NCBI GenBank assembly: GCA_036489775.1
Contig: DASXFC010000034.1
Location: 1 to 64,000, forward strand
Source: Bog-473 sp036489775
GTDB lineage: Bacteria; Actinomycetota; Acidimicrobiia; Acidimicrobiales; RAAP-2
Direction: 5' to 3'
Length of the DNA stretch: 64,000 bases
Part shown: positions 8,105 through 17,365 of the stretch, one piece after another
Layout: each line of letters opens with the position of its first letter
How positions within the stretch are numbered: position 1 is the stretch's first letter
Program-made: the position numbers and the translations under genes
Notes under the pieces: model-generated
Told to the model about the DNA's origin: nothing
Databases searched by the model: none
What the model saw: the letters and a program-made list of their open reading frames with translations, nothing else

Positions 8105-8485
8105 TCAGGAGAACGCGCTCTCCAGCGAGGCCAGCGCGGCCTTGTAGGTGTCGCCGAAGATGGGCGCCATCTCGTCGGGGGTCACGGCGTAGGCCCACGT
8201 GACCTTCGAGCCGTCGCCCTCGGGCTCGACGGTGATGCTCGCCGTATGGCTGTCGATCGGCACGCCGTCGACGACCGAGTACGTGATGGTGCGCGTGGCG
8301 TCGTTGCGCGACACCAGCCGCTCGCGGATCTCCATGCCGAACATGCCGATGATGCGGTCGTCGCCCTCGACGCGGAACGAGTCGATCCCGGGGAAGAAGT
8401 CCCCGATGCCACCGAAGTCGCCGACCTTCTCCCACACCTCGTCCGGGGTGGCTCCCACCGTCACGTCCACTGCGCCCTCTGCCAT
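8105..8485 (-). CDS. SRPBCC (START/Bet v1-like) protein
   Basis: A 126-residue single-domain protein of the polyketide cyclase/dehydrase type in the SRPBCC superfamily. It begins with the typical TVGATPDEVWEKVGDFGG and ends in a long helix (YKAALASLESAFS). The fold forms a hydrophobic pocket for lipids, polyketides or steroids. The start at ATG 8485 has GAGGAG upstream. It is divergent from the aldo/keto reductase gene, with 90 bp between them. No catalytic residues can be assigned, and the ligand is unknown. Confidence 0.85.
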   Translation of the reverse strand: MAEGAVDVTVGATPDEVWEKVGDFGGIGDFFPGIDSFRVEGDDRIIGMFGMEIRERLVSRNDATRTITYSVVDGVPIDSHTASITVEPEGDGSKVTWAYAVTPDEMAPIFGDTYKAALASLESAFS

Positions 8486-8575
8486 GGCTGTCTCCTCGTG
8501 CTCAACCCGAAGTCGCCGGTACAGTACAGCCCGGCCGGGGCGTCCGCTTGTGCCGGCCGTCGGGAGGACCTCGCA

Positions 8576-9499
8576 GTGGAGACGCGCACGATCGGCTCGT
8601 TCAAGGTGAGTGTGGTCGGACTGGGCTGCAACAACTTCGGCATGCGCATCGGGCGCAAGGAGACCGACGCCGTGGTGGGCGCCGCGCTCGATGCCGGCAT
8701 CACCCTGTTCGACACCGCCGACATCTATGGCGGGACCAAGAGCGAGACCTACCTCGGCGCCGCGCTGGGCACGCGCCGCGACGACATCGTCCTGGCCTCC
8801 AAGTTCGGCGCGCCCTACGAGGGACACGAGGGCGGAGCGTCAGCGACCTATATCCGCCAAGCCGTCGAGGACAGCCTGGCGCGCCTCGGCACCGACCACA
8901 TCGACCTGTATCAGCTGCACTTCCCCGACCCGAAGACGCCCATCGCCGAGACCATTGGCGCGCTGTCCGAGCTCGTGGCCGAGGGCAAGATCCGCGAGTT
9001 CGGCTGTTCCAACTTCGACGCCCAGATGCTCGTGGACGCGGCCGCCGCCACGCCGGCCGGCGCACCGGGCTTCGTCAGCGTGCAGAACCAGTACAACATC
9101 CTCCACCGCGACCCCGAGGACGGCGTCCTGGCCGAGTGCGAGCGCCTGGGCGTCGCCTTCTTGCCCTTCTTCCCCCTCGCCAGCGGACTGCTCAGCGGCA
9201 AGTACCAGCGCGGCGAGCCGCCGCCGGAGGGGACCCGCCTCGCCGCCATGGGCGACCGGGCGGCCAGCCAGCTGACCGACGAGCGCCTCGGCCAGGTGGC
9301 CTCATTGAACGAACTCGCCCAGCGGGACGGGCACACCGTGCTCGACCTCGCCTTCGGCTGGCTCCTCTCGCGTCCGGCCGTGGCATCGGTCATCGCCGGG
9401 GCCACCAAACCCGAGCAGGTCGCATCGAACGTGGCGGCGGGCGGCTGGCGTCCGAGCGACGACGTGCTGCGCGAGGTCGACGCCATCGCCCCCCGTTAG
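8576..9499 (+). CDS. aldo/keto reductase
   Basis: A 307-residue (beta/alpha)8 oxidoreductase. Features include LFDTADIYGG (Asp and Tyr of the catalytic tetrad), DDIVLASKFG (Lys), IDLYQLHFPDP (His), FGCSNF and the C-terminal NADPH-binding region SVIAGATKPEQV. The substrate is probably an aldehyde or ketone and cannot be specified. The GTG start at 8576 follows a GGGAGG site; a longer open frame runs upstream through the divergent gene and is not used. It converges with the membrane-protein gene and the two stop codons overlap within TTAG. Confidence 0.9.
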   Translation: METRTIGSFKVSVVGLGCNNFGMRIGRKETDAVVGAALDAGITLFDTADIYGGTKSETYLGAALGTRRDDIVLASKFGAPYEGHEGGASATYIRQAVEDSLARLGTDHIDLYQLHFPDPKTPIAETIGALSELVAEGKIREFGCSNFDAQMLVDAAAATPAGAPGFVSVQNQYNILHRDPEDGVLAECERLGVAFLPFFPLASGLLSGKYQRGEPPPEGTRLAAMGDRAASQLTDERLGQVASLNELAQRDGHTVLDLAFGWLLSRPAVASVIAGATKPEQVASNVAAGGWRPSDDVLREVDAIAPR

Positions 9500-10014
9500 G
9501 AGGCGTTCGTCTCGCTCGTCGCGGCGACGTGCGCACCGCGCCCCGCCCGCCGGGCTTGCACCGGCGCCAGGCGCACCAAGAGGTTGTAGGTGATGAGCGC
9601 GATGGCGAGATGCATCACCATCAACACGCCCACGGCGTGCGCCGGCTGCCCCTTGCGCCAGATCCACAGGTCGGGCAGCCACAGCACGAGCGTCACCAAG
9701 ATGGCGAGGCGGAAGAACAGCCACCGCGGCGCCGAGCTGATCCTCGTCACGACCGGCCACGCGGCGCACGCGATCAGCACGCCGATGATCGTGAGCTTGG
9801 AGTAGTCGGAGAACTGGAAGTGGCTGTAGCCCCTGGTCGCCGGAAACACGTGCGTTCCTATCGCCACCAGCCCAGCGTCGGCCGCCAGCGACAACCCGAT
9901 CGACAGGACCGTGGCGAGCGCCACACGCCACCACGGCGGTTGGCGGTGCCCCGGCGAAAAGTCGACCCGCGCCCAGCCCAGCACGCGCTCGATGACGTCG
10001 GGGGAAGCGGCCAT
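9496..10014 (-). CDS. four-helix membrane protein of unknown function
   Basis: About 172 residues with four hydrophobic segments (VALATVLSIGLSLAADAGL, LTIIGVLIACAAWPV, FRLAILVTLVLWLPDLW and VGVLMVMHLAIALITYNLL), and short charged ends. It resembles small DUF6069-type actinobacterial membrane proteins, but I do not assign a function. The ATG at 10014 is preferred because TAGCCT lies 7 nt before it, as in other apparently leaderless genes here; an ATG at 10041 is possible. Its stop overlaps that of the convergent aldo/keto reductase. Confidence 0.7.
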   Translation of the reverse strand: MAASPDVIERVLGWARVDFSPGHRQPPWWRVALATVLSIGLSLAADAGLVAIGTHVFPATRGYSHFQFSDYSKLTIIGVLIACAAWPVVTRISSAPRWLFFRLAILVTLVLWLPDLWIWRKGQPAHAVGVLMVMHLAIALITYNLLVRLAPVQARRAGRGAHVAATSETNAS

Positions 10015-10021
10015 GGATTCC

Positions 10022-10027
10022 AGGCTA
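10022..10027 (-). promoter_or_regulatory. -10 box (TAGCCT) of a leaderless start
   Basis: TAGCCT on the minus strand ends 7 nt before ATG 10014, with no Shine-Dalgarno sequence in between. It supports the shorter start of the membrane-protein gene. Confidence 0.45.
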
Positions 10028-10100
10028 CGAAGGCGGGCCACCCCGCCGGATCAGCCCTGAGTCGGAATCGGGCGGCCGGCCGTCATCCTTTGGGGCGAAA

Positions 10101-12131
10101 TTACGTCCCGTTGACCTGCATCACGGCCGCCTCCACGATCTGGATATCCGGCGGCTGTATCGCCAGCGGCCCGCCCGCCACCGGCACCTGCCACACCATC
10201 GACATATAGGGCGTCGGTTGCAGCGTCGTGCCGGCCGCGCACGGCGGGTAGCCCGTGATGTCGAGCGGCATCGCCGGGTTGACCGTGCTCTGTCCGCACA
10301 CCTGCGTGCGGCGGTGCCACTGTACGAGCGCGCCGTAGGGCATCGGCACCGTCGTCTTGCTCGCCGGCAGGATGTAGAACGCGGCGGCGAGCACCTCTTG
10401 GCCCGACGGCGTGGCGGCGTAGACCAGGCCGTCGACATGATGTGGGTCGAGCGTCCGCCCCGCCGCCGCATTCGCCGCCACGATCTGTGGGTTCACGTAG
10501 TACACGACGGGGTAGTCGGTCGGTGAGGCGGCGACGTAGCCAGCCGCCACCGCCTCGAACGGGTTCGCCAGCTCCGACACGTCCTCACTCGTCTGCTGCA
10601 CGTACTGCTGCGCCGCGATGTCCTCACCCGACGTGAGTCGGGCCGCACACCCGCTCACAGCCATGTGGATGTCGCTCGGCCCGTTGTTGCCCTCGTTCAA
10701 CAAGGTCTGCGCCTCGGCCTGCGGGATGGCGGGGCCGATGTAGTGCCAGTTGGGCGTCGTCGTGTTGAAGCCGGCGGCCGCGCTGGCGTCGGCGCCGTTC
10801 ATGTCCATGCTGGCGCCGGCGGCGGTGCCCATGGCCATGATGGGCGAGTTGGCCAGATCGAGCCCGGAGATCTGCAGCCCGTTCTGGTGCGGCTTGCACG
10901 TCTCGGCGCTCACCGCCTGGTCCGGCGACGCGCCGGCGCCGGCGCCCGCTCCACTGCCACCCATGACCATGCCGCCCATGGCGGCGGTCGTCGACTCGGC
11001 CGGGGCGACGGGGTAACTCGCCGCGATGGCCAGCGCCGCGCCGAGGCCGGCGAGGCCGAGGACGCCGACCGCCGGGATCCGCCGGAGTATCTCGCCGGCG
11101 GGCGAACGCCATTCCGCCTTCGACGCGATCACGGTCGGCACCATTGCCACGGCCAGCAGGATGATCAGCGGCCCGGTGTTCGGGTCGGTGTCGCTGCCGG
11201 TGAAGAGATTGCCCACCAGGCCCTGGCCGGCGATCCAGAAGGCGAGGGAGACGATGGCTCCGGCGAGGAGGAAGGCGCCGGGGCGTCGTGCGATGAGCGG
11301 TCCGAGGCCGATGATGACGGCGATGATGGCGAGGACCCAGGCCGTCTGGGTGCCCGACGTCGAGAACAGGTTGCCGAGGTCGGTCAGGAAGTGGGCGTAC
11401 CAGCTCGGGAGGCCGTCCCCCATGCCCACCACGGCACTTTGGATGGAGGTGGTGGTGCGGTTGTCGGGGAGTAAGAAGAGGACGGCGGCCAACCACCAGT
11501 AGCCGGCCCAGACGACGAGCGGCGTGACGGAACGTCCGATGCCCTGGGCGGCGGCGGAGGTCGCAATGCCGGTGGGGCGGTCGCTCCAGTCGGGTTGGTA
11601 GCGGCGTGGCGCGCGGGGCCAGGCCATGAGGCCGAGGAGCCCGTACATGAGCACCGAGCCCGGCGCGCCCGTGAGCGCCGTGGCCGTGCCGGTCAGGAGC
11701 ATGCCCAGGCCCTCGCCGAAGAGCCAGACGCCGAGCACCCAGACGAACGAGACGGCGAGGGCCGGTCTGGCGGTTCGTTTGAAGAGCAGGCCGACGCCGA
11801 TGCCGAGCTGGATCAACGCGAAGAACGTGTTCCAGACCGCGACGTCCGGGCCGATGAAGTGCCCGATGTGGGTGATCAGGTCGCCTAAGACGAAGGGCTG
11901 TCCGGCGGCGTTGGGGAGGATGAAGGAGTCGACGAAACCGTTGCCGAACATGTACGGCTGGAATTGAAGAGCCGCATCGAGGATCCACAGGAGGCCGAGG
12001 ACGACCTGGAGGGTGCGCTGGGTGCGCAGGATCGGCGGTATATCCCGATCTCGGTCTCGATCTCGGCTGGCTCGGTGCCCGGCGTCCGCTACGTCGGCGG
12101 TGGGGCGTGCGTGCGCGGTGTCCACGTCCAT
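10101..12131 (-). CDS. polytopic membrane protein with Met-rich linker and exported domain
   Basis: A 676-residue protein. The N terminus is short, cytoplasmic and rich in Arg-Asp repeats (RDRDRDRD). About ten hydrophobic segments follow, beginning with a DoxX-like stretch (VVLGLLWILDAALQFQPYMFG). Then comes a Met/Gly/Ala-rich linker (MGGMVMGGSG) and a C-terminal, presumably extracytoplasmic, domain with cysteines at intervals (CKPHQNGLQ, SGCAARL, VCGQS, PPCAAG). The MDMNG and MGGMVMGG clusters recall copper-binding proteins, but metal binding is conjecture. I do not recognise the complete architecture. It is followed after 59 bp by the leftward membrane-protein gene and preceded by the GH18-like gene read in the same direction. 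Confidence 0.7.
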   Translation of the reverse strand: MDVDTAHARPTADVADAGHRASRDRDRDRDIPPILRTQRTLQVVLGLLWILDAALQFQPYMFGNGFVDSFILPNAAGQPFVLGDLITHIGHFIGPDVAVWNTFFALIQLGIGVGLLFKRTARPALAVSFVWVLGVWLFGEGLGMLLTGTATALTGAPGSVLMYGLLGLMAWPRAPRRYQPDWSDRPTGIATSAAAQGIGRSVTPLVVWAGYWWLAAVLFLLPDNRTTTSIQSAVVGMGDGLPSWYAHFLTDLGNLFSTSGTQTAWVLAIIAVIIGLGPLIARRPGAFLLAGAIVSLAFWIAGQGLVGNLFTGSDTDPNTGPLIILLAVAMVPTVIASKAEWRSPAGEILRRIPAVGVLGLAGLGAALAIAASYPVAPAESTTAAMGGMVMGGSGAGAGAGASPDQAVSAETCKPHQNGLQISGLDLANSPIMAMGTAAGASMDMNGADASAAAGFNTTTPNWHYIGPAIPQAEAQTLLNEGNNGPSDIHMAVSGCAARLTSGEDIAAQQYVQQTSEDVSELANPFEAVAAGYVAASPTDYPVVYYVNPQIVAANAAAGRTLDPHHVDGLVYAATPSGQEVLAAAFYILPASKTTVPMPYGALVQWHRRTQVCGQSTVNPAMPLDITGYPPCAAGTTLQPTPYMSMVWQVPVAGGPLAIQPPDIQIVEAAVMQVNGT

Positions 12132-12206
12132 GGTTCTACGGCCACGCTATCGGCCGGATTCCGTGCGTCCGGGTCGGCTACCGGGGTGGTGGGCCGGGCT
12201 ACGGGT

Positions 12207-14081
12207 TCAGGAGAGCTTGAAGTCCTGGGTCACGCAGTCGGTCGGCTTCGTGGCGACCGCCACCTGCCCGCCCTCCAAGTTGCTGTAGAAGTTCAGGGTC
12301 ACTCCGTTGAGGCAGGAGTAGGCCTGCTCGTTCGACTGGAAGTTCGTCACCTGGCCGTCCAGAGTGAGGGTGTCCACCTGGCTGGCGGCGAGCGGGGTGA
12401 GGTTCACGGTGCTCTTGTTGTTCTGCGCGGTGATGAACGGCGCCACGGTCGCGGTCGTCGTCGAGACTCCGGCCGCCGGCCCATCCACCGAGGTGGGCGC
12501 GGCCGGTTGGCTGGTCGTCGTGGCCGGCCCCGCAACCGCTGTCGGCCCGCCGGCTCCGGCGCCGGCACCGGCGGGGGTGCCCGGGGCGGGGGCACCCGGG
12601 GCAGGCGAGGAGGAGGTGGCCTGGGGCCCGGTGCCGGGCGGCGAGCCCGGCGAGATGCCGTCGAGCGCCGCGATCATCTCAGCGTCGTTGTTCTCCATGC
12701 CGAGGGCCCAGATGCCGACTCCTCGCGCGTCGTAGCGTGAGGCCAGCTGTGACACGTCGAACAGCCCGTTCAGGCCCTCGTAATACGACTCGTGCCATTG
12801 GCCGCCGACCTGGTAGCTCGTCCAGGCCGTGTCGGTGACCGGGTCCCAATACTCGGGGCCGTTCGCCGCAGCCTGCGAGTCCGCAATGTCGTTGGCACCG
12901 CCGGCCGCCGTGGCCGCCATGGTCCCGTTGCTGGAGGGCCAGTCGATGCCAAAGAAGGGGATGCCGAGGATGACCTTGGACGCGGGCACCGCCGACGTGT
13001 ACTGCTGGAGCGTGGTGAGGCTGCTGAACTCCCCACTGGTGAGTGGTGAGGCGGCAGACGGCGTGCCCTGCAGGTTCAACTCGTAGTCCATGACGAAGAA
13101 GGCGTCGACGGCCGGCGCCAGCGCGGGGATGTTGTAGAAGCCTCCCGGGTCGCCGGCCGACGAGGCGTACGTGTCCATCGTGATCTGCCAGTGCGGGTCC
13201 GCGGCCCGTAACGACCCGGCCACCGACGTGATGAGGTTGGTCAGGCCGGCCTGGTCCCCGCTGCCTTCGCCCTCGAAGTCGAAGTTCACTCCGTCCAGCG
13301 ACTTCGCCTGCAGCAATGGGATCAGGATGGAGGACAGCGTGCCCGGCGCGGTCGGCGACGAGGTAATCGCGTTCAACGAGCTCTGGTCGAAGTCGGTCAC
13401 CGTGAGCACGACCCGCTCGCCCGCGGCGTGGGCGCGAGTGATCAGGTCGGCCAGGTCCTGGCTCTGGAAGCCGTCCCAGCCCGACCCGCTCTCGTCGAGC
13501 GTGCCGTTGGCGTTCACGTCGATAGAGAAATAGGCCAACGTCGAGAGGCCCGTGATGTTGAACGTCGACGACTGCGCCAGGGTCCAGTAGGGCGCGAACG
13601 CGAAGTTCTCTCGTGCGGCGAGTGGCGGCTGGTTCACCAACGCAGCCGGGGCAGCGGCCGGGGGTGCGGTGGCGGGCGCGAGGTTGACGTGGGCGTTGGC
13701 TCCCAGCATCTTGAGCGCGTTGCCCTCGTTGTTGGTGAAGGTGGCGCTCGTGTCTTTCCCGTGGTGCCGCGCGTGCGACGCCGCGGCCGAGCCATGAGGG
13801 TCCCCCGACGAGCTCGAAGGGGCGAGGCTGATAAGGAAGCCGAAGCACAGCATGGCAACGCAAAAGACAGAGGTGGCGATGACGGGCGCCCTGCGCTTGG
13901 CCCGCTTCACGACGTGGACGCGTGCGAAGGTGAGAGCACTAGCGGAGCCGCGGGCGAAGCGGCCGGTCGTGGTGGTGGTGGCGGCGGCGGTGGTGGTGCC
14001 GGCGGCGGGGTCCGCGTGCTCGGGCGCTGCAGCATGTGCGGCGTGACGGGGCGGCTTGGTGCGGGGCAGGATGCTCTGCAC
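12207..14081 (-). CDS. membrane-anchored GH18-like glycosidase
   Basis: About 624 residues. A basic cytoplasmic N terminus leads into one membrane anchor (IATSVFCVAMLCFGFLISLA) and then an exported domain with the glycosyl hydrolase 18 catalytic pattern: LDGVNFDFEGE fits DxxxDxE with Glu as proton donor. Further GH18 features are ENFAFAPYWTL near the start, FFVMDYELN, VILGIPFFGIDWPS and GVGIWALGMEN. A Pro/Ala/Thr/Gly-rich linker separates a small C-terminal module with two cysteines. The substrate may be chitin, peptidoglycan or another GlcNAc polymer. GTG 14081 is chosen because GGGGAG lies upstream; an ATG at 14153 is an alternative. Confidence 0.8.
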   Translation of the reverse strand: MQSILPRTKPPRHAAHAAAPEHADPAAGTTTAAATTTTTGRFARGSASALTFARVHVVKRAKRRAPVIATSVFCVAMLCFGFLISLAPSSSSGDPHGSAAASHARHHGKDTSATFTNNEGNALKMLGANAHVNLAPATAPPAAAPAALVNQPPLAARENFAFAPYWTLAQSSTFNITGLSTLAYFSIDVNANGTLDESGSGWDGFQSQDLADLITRAHAAGERVVLTVTDFDQSSLNAITSSPTAPGTLSSILIPLLQAKSLDGVNFDFEGEGSGDQAGLTNLITSVAGSLRAADPHWQITMDTYASSAGDPGGFYNIPALAPAVDAFFVMDYELNLQGTPSAASPLTSGEFSSLTTLQQYTSAVPASKVILGIPFFGIDWPSSNGTMAATAAGGANDIADSQAAANGPEYWDPVTDTAWTSYQVGGQWHESYYEGLNGLFDVSQLASRYDARGVGIWALGMENNDAEMIAALDGISPGSPPGTGPQATSSSPAPGAPAPGTPAGAGAGAGGPTAVAGPATTTSQPAAPTSVDGPAAGVSTTTATVAPFITAQNNKSTVNLTPLAASQVDTLTLDGQVTNFQSNEQAYSCLNGVTLNFYSNLEGGQVAVATKPTDCVTQDFKLS

Positions 14082-14242
14082 CGCTCCTCTCCCCACCCCC
14101 CACAGGTTCCGCCCCCTGGCGTGGTGGGCAAGCCTCCTCCGAGCCAGCCCCATATGTCAGGAAACACTCCGGGTCGCCCAACCGCACGGTCCGACGGAAT
14201 GCGATCGGCCGGCGAGGGTCCAGGTCGGGCGCCACACCGACG

Positions 14243-14315
14243 TTGGCAACCGTTTGGCAACCGGCGGAGTCATCGGTTCAGTCGGCTCACCGCTGACGCA
14301 CAGAAAATTGGCAAC
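14243..14315. repeat. three direct copies of TTGGCAAC upstream of the HNH gene
   Basis: TTGGCAAC occurs at 14243-14250, 14254-14261 and 14308-14315, all within 110 bp of the DUF222/HNH start. The first two are 11 bp apart, about one helical turn. They may be protein-binding or -35-like elements; the function is unknown. Confidence 0.45.
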
Positions 14316-14349
14316 TCATACGGAGGGGCGGGCGACCGTTCTTTTGGCG

Positions 14350-15531
14350 ATGACTCGCATTGAACAGGCTCCGGAGGTCGTGCTGTCGCTACCGGCGACG
14401 ACCAACGGTTCGATGGCGGCGATGTCCAATGCGGAGCTCGGAGGCCGCCTTGACGACCTCTTCCGCCTCCGGGCCGCTCTTGAGGGCCACATCGTCCAGC
14501 TGCTGGGAGAGGCGGACCGCCGTGAGGCCTTCCGGGACGACGGCGCGACCTCCGCCGCCGCCTGGACCGCCGAACGCTTCGAGCTCTCGAGGCCGGGCGC
14601 CCGCGCCCTCGTCCGTGTGGCACAGAAGGCATGGGACGTCCCGCGCCTGGTGGCGGCACTGCAGGCCGGCGAAATCAGCTTCGACAAGCTGCGGGTCGTC
14701 TCCGACGTCGCCACGCCCGAAAGCGAATCCGAGTTACTGGACGAGGCGCGGATTCGTTCCGTGCGAGAGCTCGCGGTGCTGGCGCAGACGCGGACGAGCG
14801 CGCCGCCACCGGACCCGGCCTCCGAGCAGGCGCGCCGTTCACTGCGCTGCAACGACGCGGTCCGCACCATGACCGTCCAACTCCCGCCCGAGTCGTTTGC
14901 GGAGGCGAAGAGCCGCCTCGAAGCGATGGCAAAGGAAGTTCCTTCGGGAAACGGGGAGGCGACATGGGACCAGCGGATGGCCGATGCCTTCATGGGGCTG
15001 ATCCGTGCTGGCAATGGCGGGACGGGGGCCAGTCCCTACTTCGTCGTGGTGCACGTCCCCGCAGCGGCGCTCCTTGACGAATCCGGGGACGCCTCAGCGC
15101 TGGCCGGCGATCTGGAGCGAGGCGGCTTCCTCAGCCTCGAAACGGTGCGCCGGGTCGTCTGCGACGCCACGATCACGCTGGCGGTGGACGACGACTTGGG
15201 GTACACCATGTACGAGGGACGCGCCCGACGTGATCCGTCGGGCCCCCAACACCGCGAGGTGCGGCGGAGAGATCGCCATTGCCGCTTTCCCGGCTGCGAC
15301 AACGTGGTATTCACCAATGTGCACCACATCAAGGAGTGGAAGCCCGATCGAGGGCCGACAAACCTGGACAATCTGGCGCTGCTCTGCGTCCATCATCACG
15401 GAGTGGTGCATTCCAAACAGTGGACCATGTCCGGCAGCGCGAATGACGTACTGACCTTCGTCGGTCCGAGCGGCCGCACCATGACGTCGCGCCCGTCGCC
15501 GTTATGGACCGTCGTGACGGCTCCGGACTAG
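14350..15531 (+). CDS. DUF222 / HNH endonuclease domain protein (13E12 family)
   Basis: A 393-residue protein with an N-terminal DUF222 helical domain (RLDDLFRLRAALEGHIVQLL, FDKLRVVSDVATPE) and a C-terminal HNH motif: RDRHCRFPGC, VHHIKEWKPDRG, NLALLCVHHHGVVH. The paired cysteines and histidines fit a beta-beta-alpha metal nuclease. This 13E12 family occurs in many copies in actinobacterial genomes and is often near mobile elements, but no inverted repeats or integrase are visible here. The ATG at 14350 lacks a well-spaced Shine-Dalgarno site, and TTG 14344 is possible. It ends 8 bp before the stop of convergent pntB. Confidence 0.88.
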   Translation: MTRIEQAPEVVLSLPATTNGSMAAMSNAELGGRLDDLFRLRAALEGHIVQLLGEADRREAFRDDGATSAAAWTAERFELSRPGARALVRVAQKAWDVPRLVAALQAGEISFDKLRVVSDVATPESESELLDEARIRSVRELAVLAQTRTSAPPPDPASEQARRSLRCNDAVRTMTVQLPPESFAEAKSRLEAMAKEVPSGNGEATWDQRMADAFMGLIRAGNGGTGASPYFVVVHVPAAALLDESGDASALAGDLERGGFLSLETVRRVVCDATITLAVDDDLGYTMYEGRARRDPSGPQHREVRRRDRHCRFPGCDNVVFTNVHHIKEWKPDRGPTNLDNLALLCVHHHGVVHSKQWTMSGSANDVLTFVGPSGRTMTSRPSPLWTVVTAPD

Positions 15532-15539
15532 CTGCAGTC

Positions 15540-16958
15540 TCAGGCGTCGTTGACCGCGGCGACCAACTTCTGCAAGGTGTCCTTGGCGTCGCCGAACAGC
15601 ATCGTTGTCTTGGGGTCGTAGAGCAGCTCGTTGTCGATGCCGGCAAAACCTGGGCGCATGGAGCGCTTGAGGAAGATGATGTTCTCGGCCTCGTCGGCGT
15701 GAATGATCGGCATGCCGTAGATGGGGCTGCCCGGCGTCGATTTGGCCGCCGGGTTCACCGTGTCGTTTGCTCCGACCACCAGAGCGACGTCGGCCGTCGA
15801 CATCTCGGGATTGGCCTCGTCCATCTCCTTCAAGTCCTCGTAAGGCACGTTGGCCTCGGCGAGCAGCACGTTCATGTGGCCGGGCATCCGGCCCGCCACC
15901 GGGTGGATGGCGAAGAAGGTCTCGACGCCGCGGGCCTTGAGGGCCTCCTCCAGCTCGCGCGCAGTGTGCTGGGCCTGCGCCACGGCCAGGCCGTAGCCGG
16001 GGATGATGACGACCTTGCGGGCATACGCGAGGAGCACGCCGACGTCCTCGGGCGTGCCGGCGCGGACCGGGCGGCTGGCATCGCCCTCCTCGCCGCCGGT
16101 GGCCGTGATCACGGCGCCGAACGCACTGAAGAGGATGTTGGGCAACGAGCGGCCCATCGCCGAGCTCATGAGCCGGGTCAGGATGATGCCCGAGGCGCCG
16201 ACCAGGGTGCCGGCGACGATCAACAGCGCGTTGTCGAGCACGAAGCCCGAGGCGGCCACGGCCAGGCCGGTGAACGAGTTCAACAGTGAAATGAGCACCG
16301 GCACGTCGGCGCCGCCGATGGGCAGCACGAAGATGACACCAAGGACGAGGGAGAGGCCGAGGATGATCCAGACGAAGGCGATATTGCCGGTGACGAGCGC
16401 CAGAATGATCATCACGGCGATGGCGGCGCCGACCAGCGCGTTGATCACCTGTTGGCCCGGATAGGTGATCGGACGTCCGGTGATGAGCTCCTGCAGCTTG
16501 ATGAACGCGATGGCGCTGCCCGAGAACGACACCGAGCCGATGAGGACGCCGAGAAGAACCTCGGCCGTGACGTAGACGGCCGGGCTCAGGCCGAGCGAGT
16601 GCAGGTGCAGCAGCTCGACGACGGAGATCAGCGCCGCCGCGCCGCCGCCGACACCGTTGAAGATGGCCACGAGCTGTGGCATCGCGGTCATCTTGACGAA
16701 GCGGGCCACCGGAACGGCGACCGCCGCGCCGAGGACCATGGCGATGATCGCCAGCACCAGGTTCTTGCCCGAGTCCCGCAGTGTCGGCAGCGTGAACGTC
16801 ATGCCGATGGCGAGGGTGGCTGCGGCGGCGCCAACCCAGTTGCCGATGCGGGCGTGGCGGGGCGAGCTCAGCCCCTTCAGGGCGATGATGAACCCGGCGA
16901 TGGCGACCAGGTAGGCGAGGTCGCGCGCGGTAGCCAGGGTGAAGGACGCGGCGACCAT
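15540..16958 (-). CDS. pntB: NAD(P) transhydrogenase subunit beta
   Basis: A 472-residue subunit with about nine transmembrane helices in the N-terminal two thirds and a soluble NADP-binding domain III at the C terminus (VVIIPGYGLAVAQAQH, IHPVAGRMPGHMNVLLAE, DVALVVGANDTVNPAA, PIYGMPIIHADEA). Together with PntA subunits it couples proton translocation across the cytoplasmic membrane to hydride transfer from NADH to NADP+. Its ATG overlaps the pntAB stop as TGATG, so the three genes are translationally coupled. Confidence 0.96.
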   Translation of the reverse strand: MVAASFTLATARDLAYLVAIAGFIIALKGLSSPRHARIGNWVGAAAATLAIGMTFTLPTLRDSGKNLVLAIIAMVLGAAVAVPVARFVKMTAMPQLVAIFNGVGGGAAALISVVELLHLHSLGLSPAVYVTAEVLLGVLIGSVSFSGSAIAFIKLQELITGRPITYPGQQVINALVGAAIAVMIILALVTGNIAFVWIILGLSLVLGVIFVLPIGGADVPVLISLLNSFTGLAVAASGFVLDNALLIVAGTLVGASGIILTRLMSSAMGRSLPNILFSAFGAVITATGGEEGDASRPVRAGTPEDVGVLLAYARKVVIIPGYGLAVAQAQHTARELEEALKARGVETFFAIHPVAGRMPGHMNVLLAEANVPYEDLKEMDEANPEMSTADVALVVGANDTVNPAAKSTPGSPIYGMPIIHADEAENIIFLKRSMRPGFAGIDNELLYDPKTTMLFGDAKDTLQKLVAAVNDA

Positions 16959-17365
16959 CAGGCAGCGCCTCCGTTACCACTGCCGCTAGCAGCATTCGCG
17001 TCCTTGGGCGCAGCGGCCGGCGCCTTGGCCCGGTCGCCCGGCTTGCCCTTGAACATCTCGAGCATGCGGTCCGTGACGACGAACCCGCCGACCACGTTGA
17101 GCGTGGCCAGGAAGACGGCGACGAAGCCGAGGACGAGCTCGGCCGTCCCGTGAGCCTCGCCCATGATGGTCAGCGCGCCGACCAGCACGATCCCATGGAT
17201 CGCGTTCGACCCCGACATCAGCGGGGTGTGCAAAATGCTCGGGACCTTCGAGACCACCTCGATCCCGACGAACGCAGCGAGGACGAAGATCGTCAGGTAG
17301 GCGACGATGCCGGTCGCCGAACCACCGGTCGCCGTCGGCGCCGACTGCAGGAGCAGACCGATCAC
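16958..17365 (-). CDS. pntAB: NAD(P) transhydrogenase subunit alpha part 2
   Basis: The 135-residue membrane part of the split alpha subunit, with four hydrophobic helices (IVAYLTIFVLAAFVGIEV, GIVLVGALTIMG and others) and the diagnostic VPSILHTPLMSGSNAIHGI. The C-terminal tail is Ala/Gly/Lys-rich and has no predicted fold. The GTG start overlaps the pntAA stop as GTGA. The split of alpha into two polypeptides is normal for many bacteria, including actinobacteria. Confidence 0.94.
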   Translation of the reverse strand: MIGLLLQSAPTATGGSATGIVAYLTIFVLAAFVGIEVVSKVPSILHTPLMSGSNAIHGIVLVGALTIMGEAHGTAELVLGFVAVFLATLNVVGGFVVTDRMLEMFKGKPGDRAKAPAAAPKDANAASGSGNGGAA

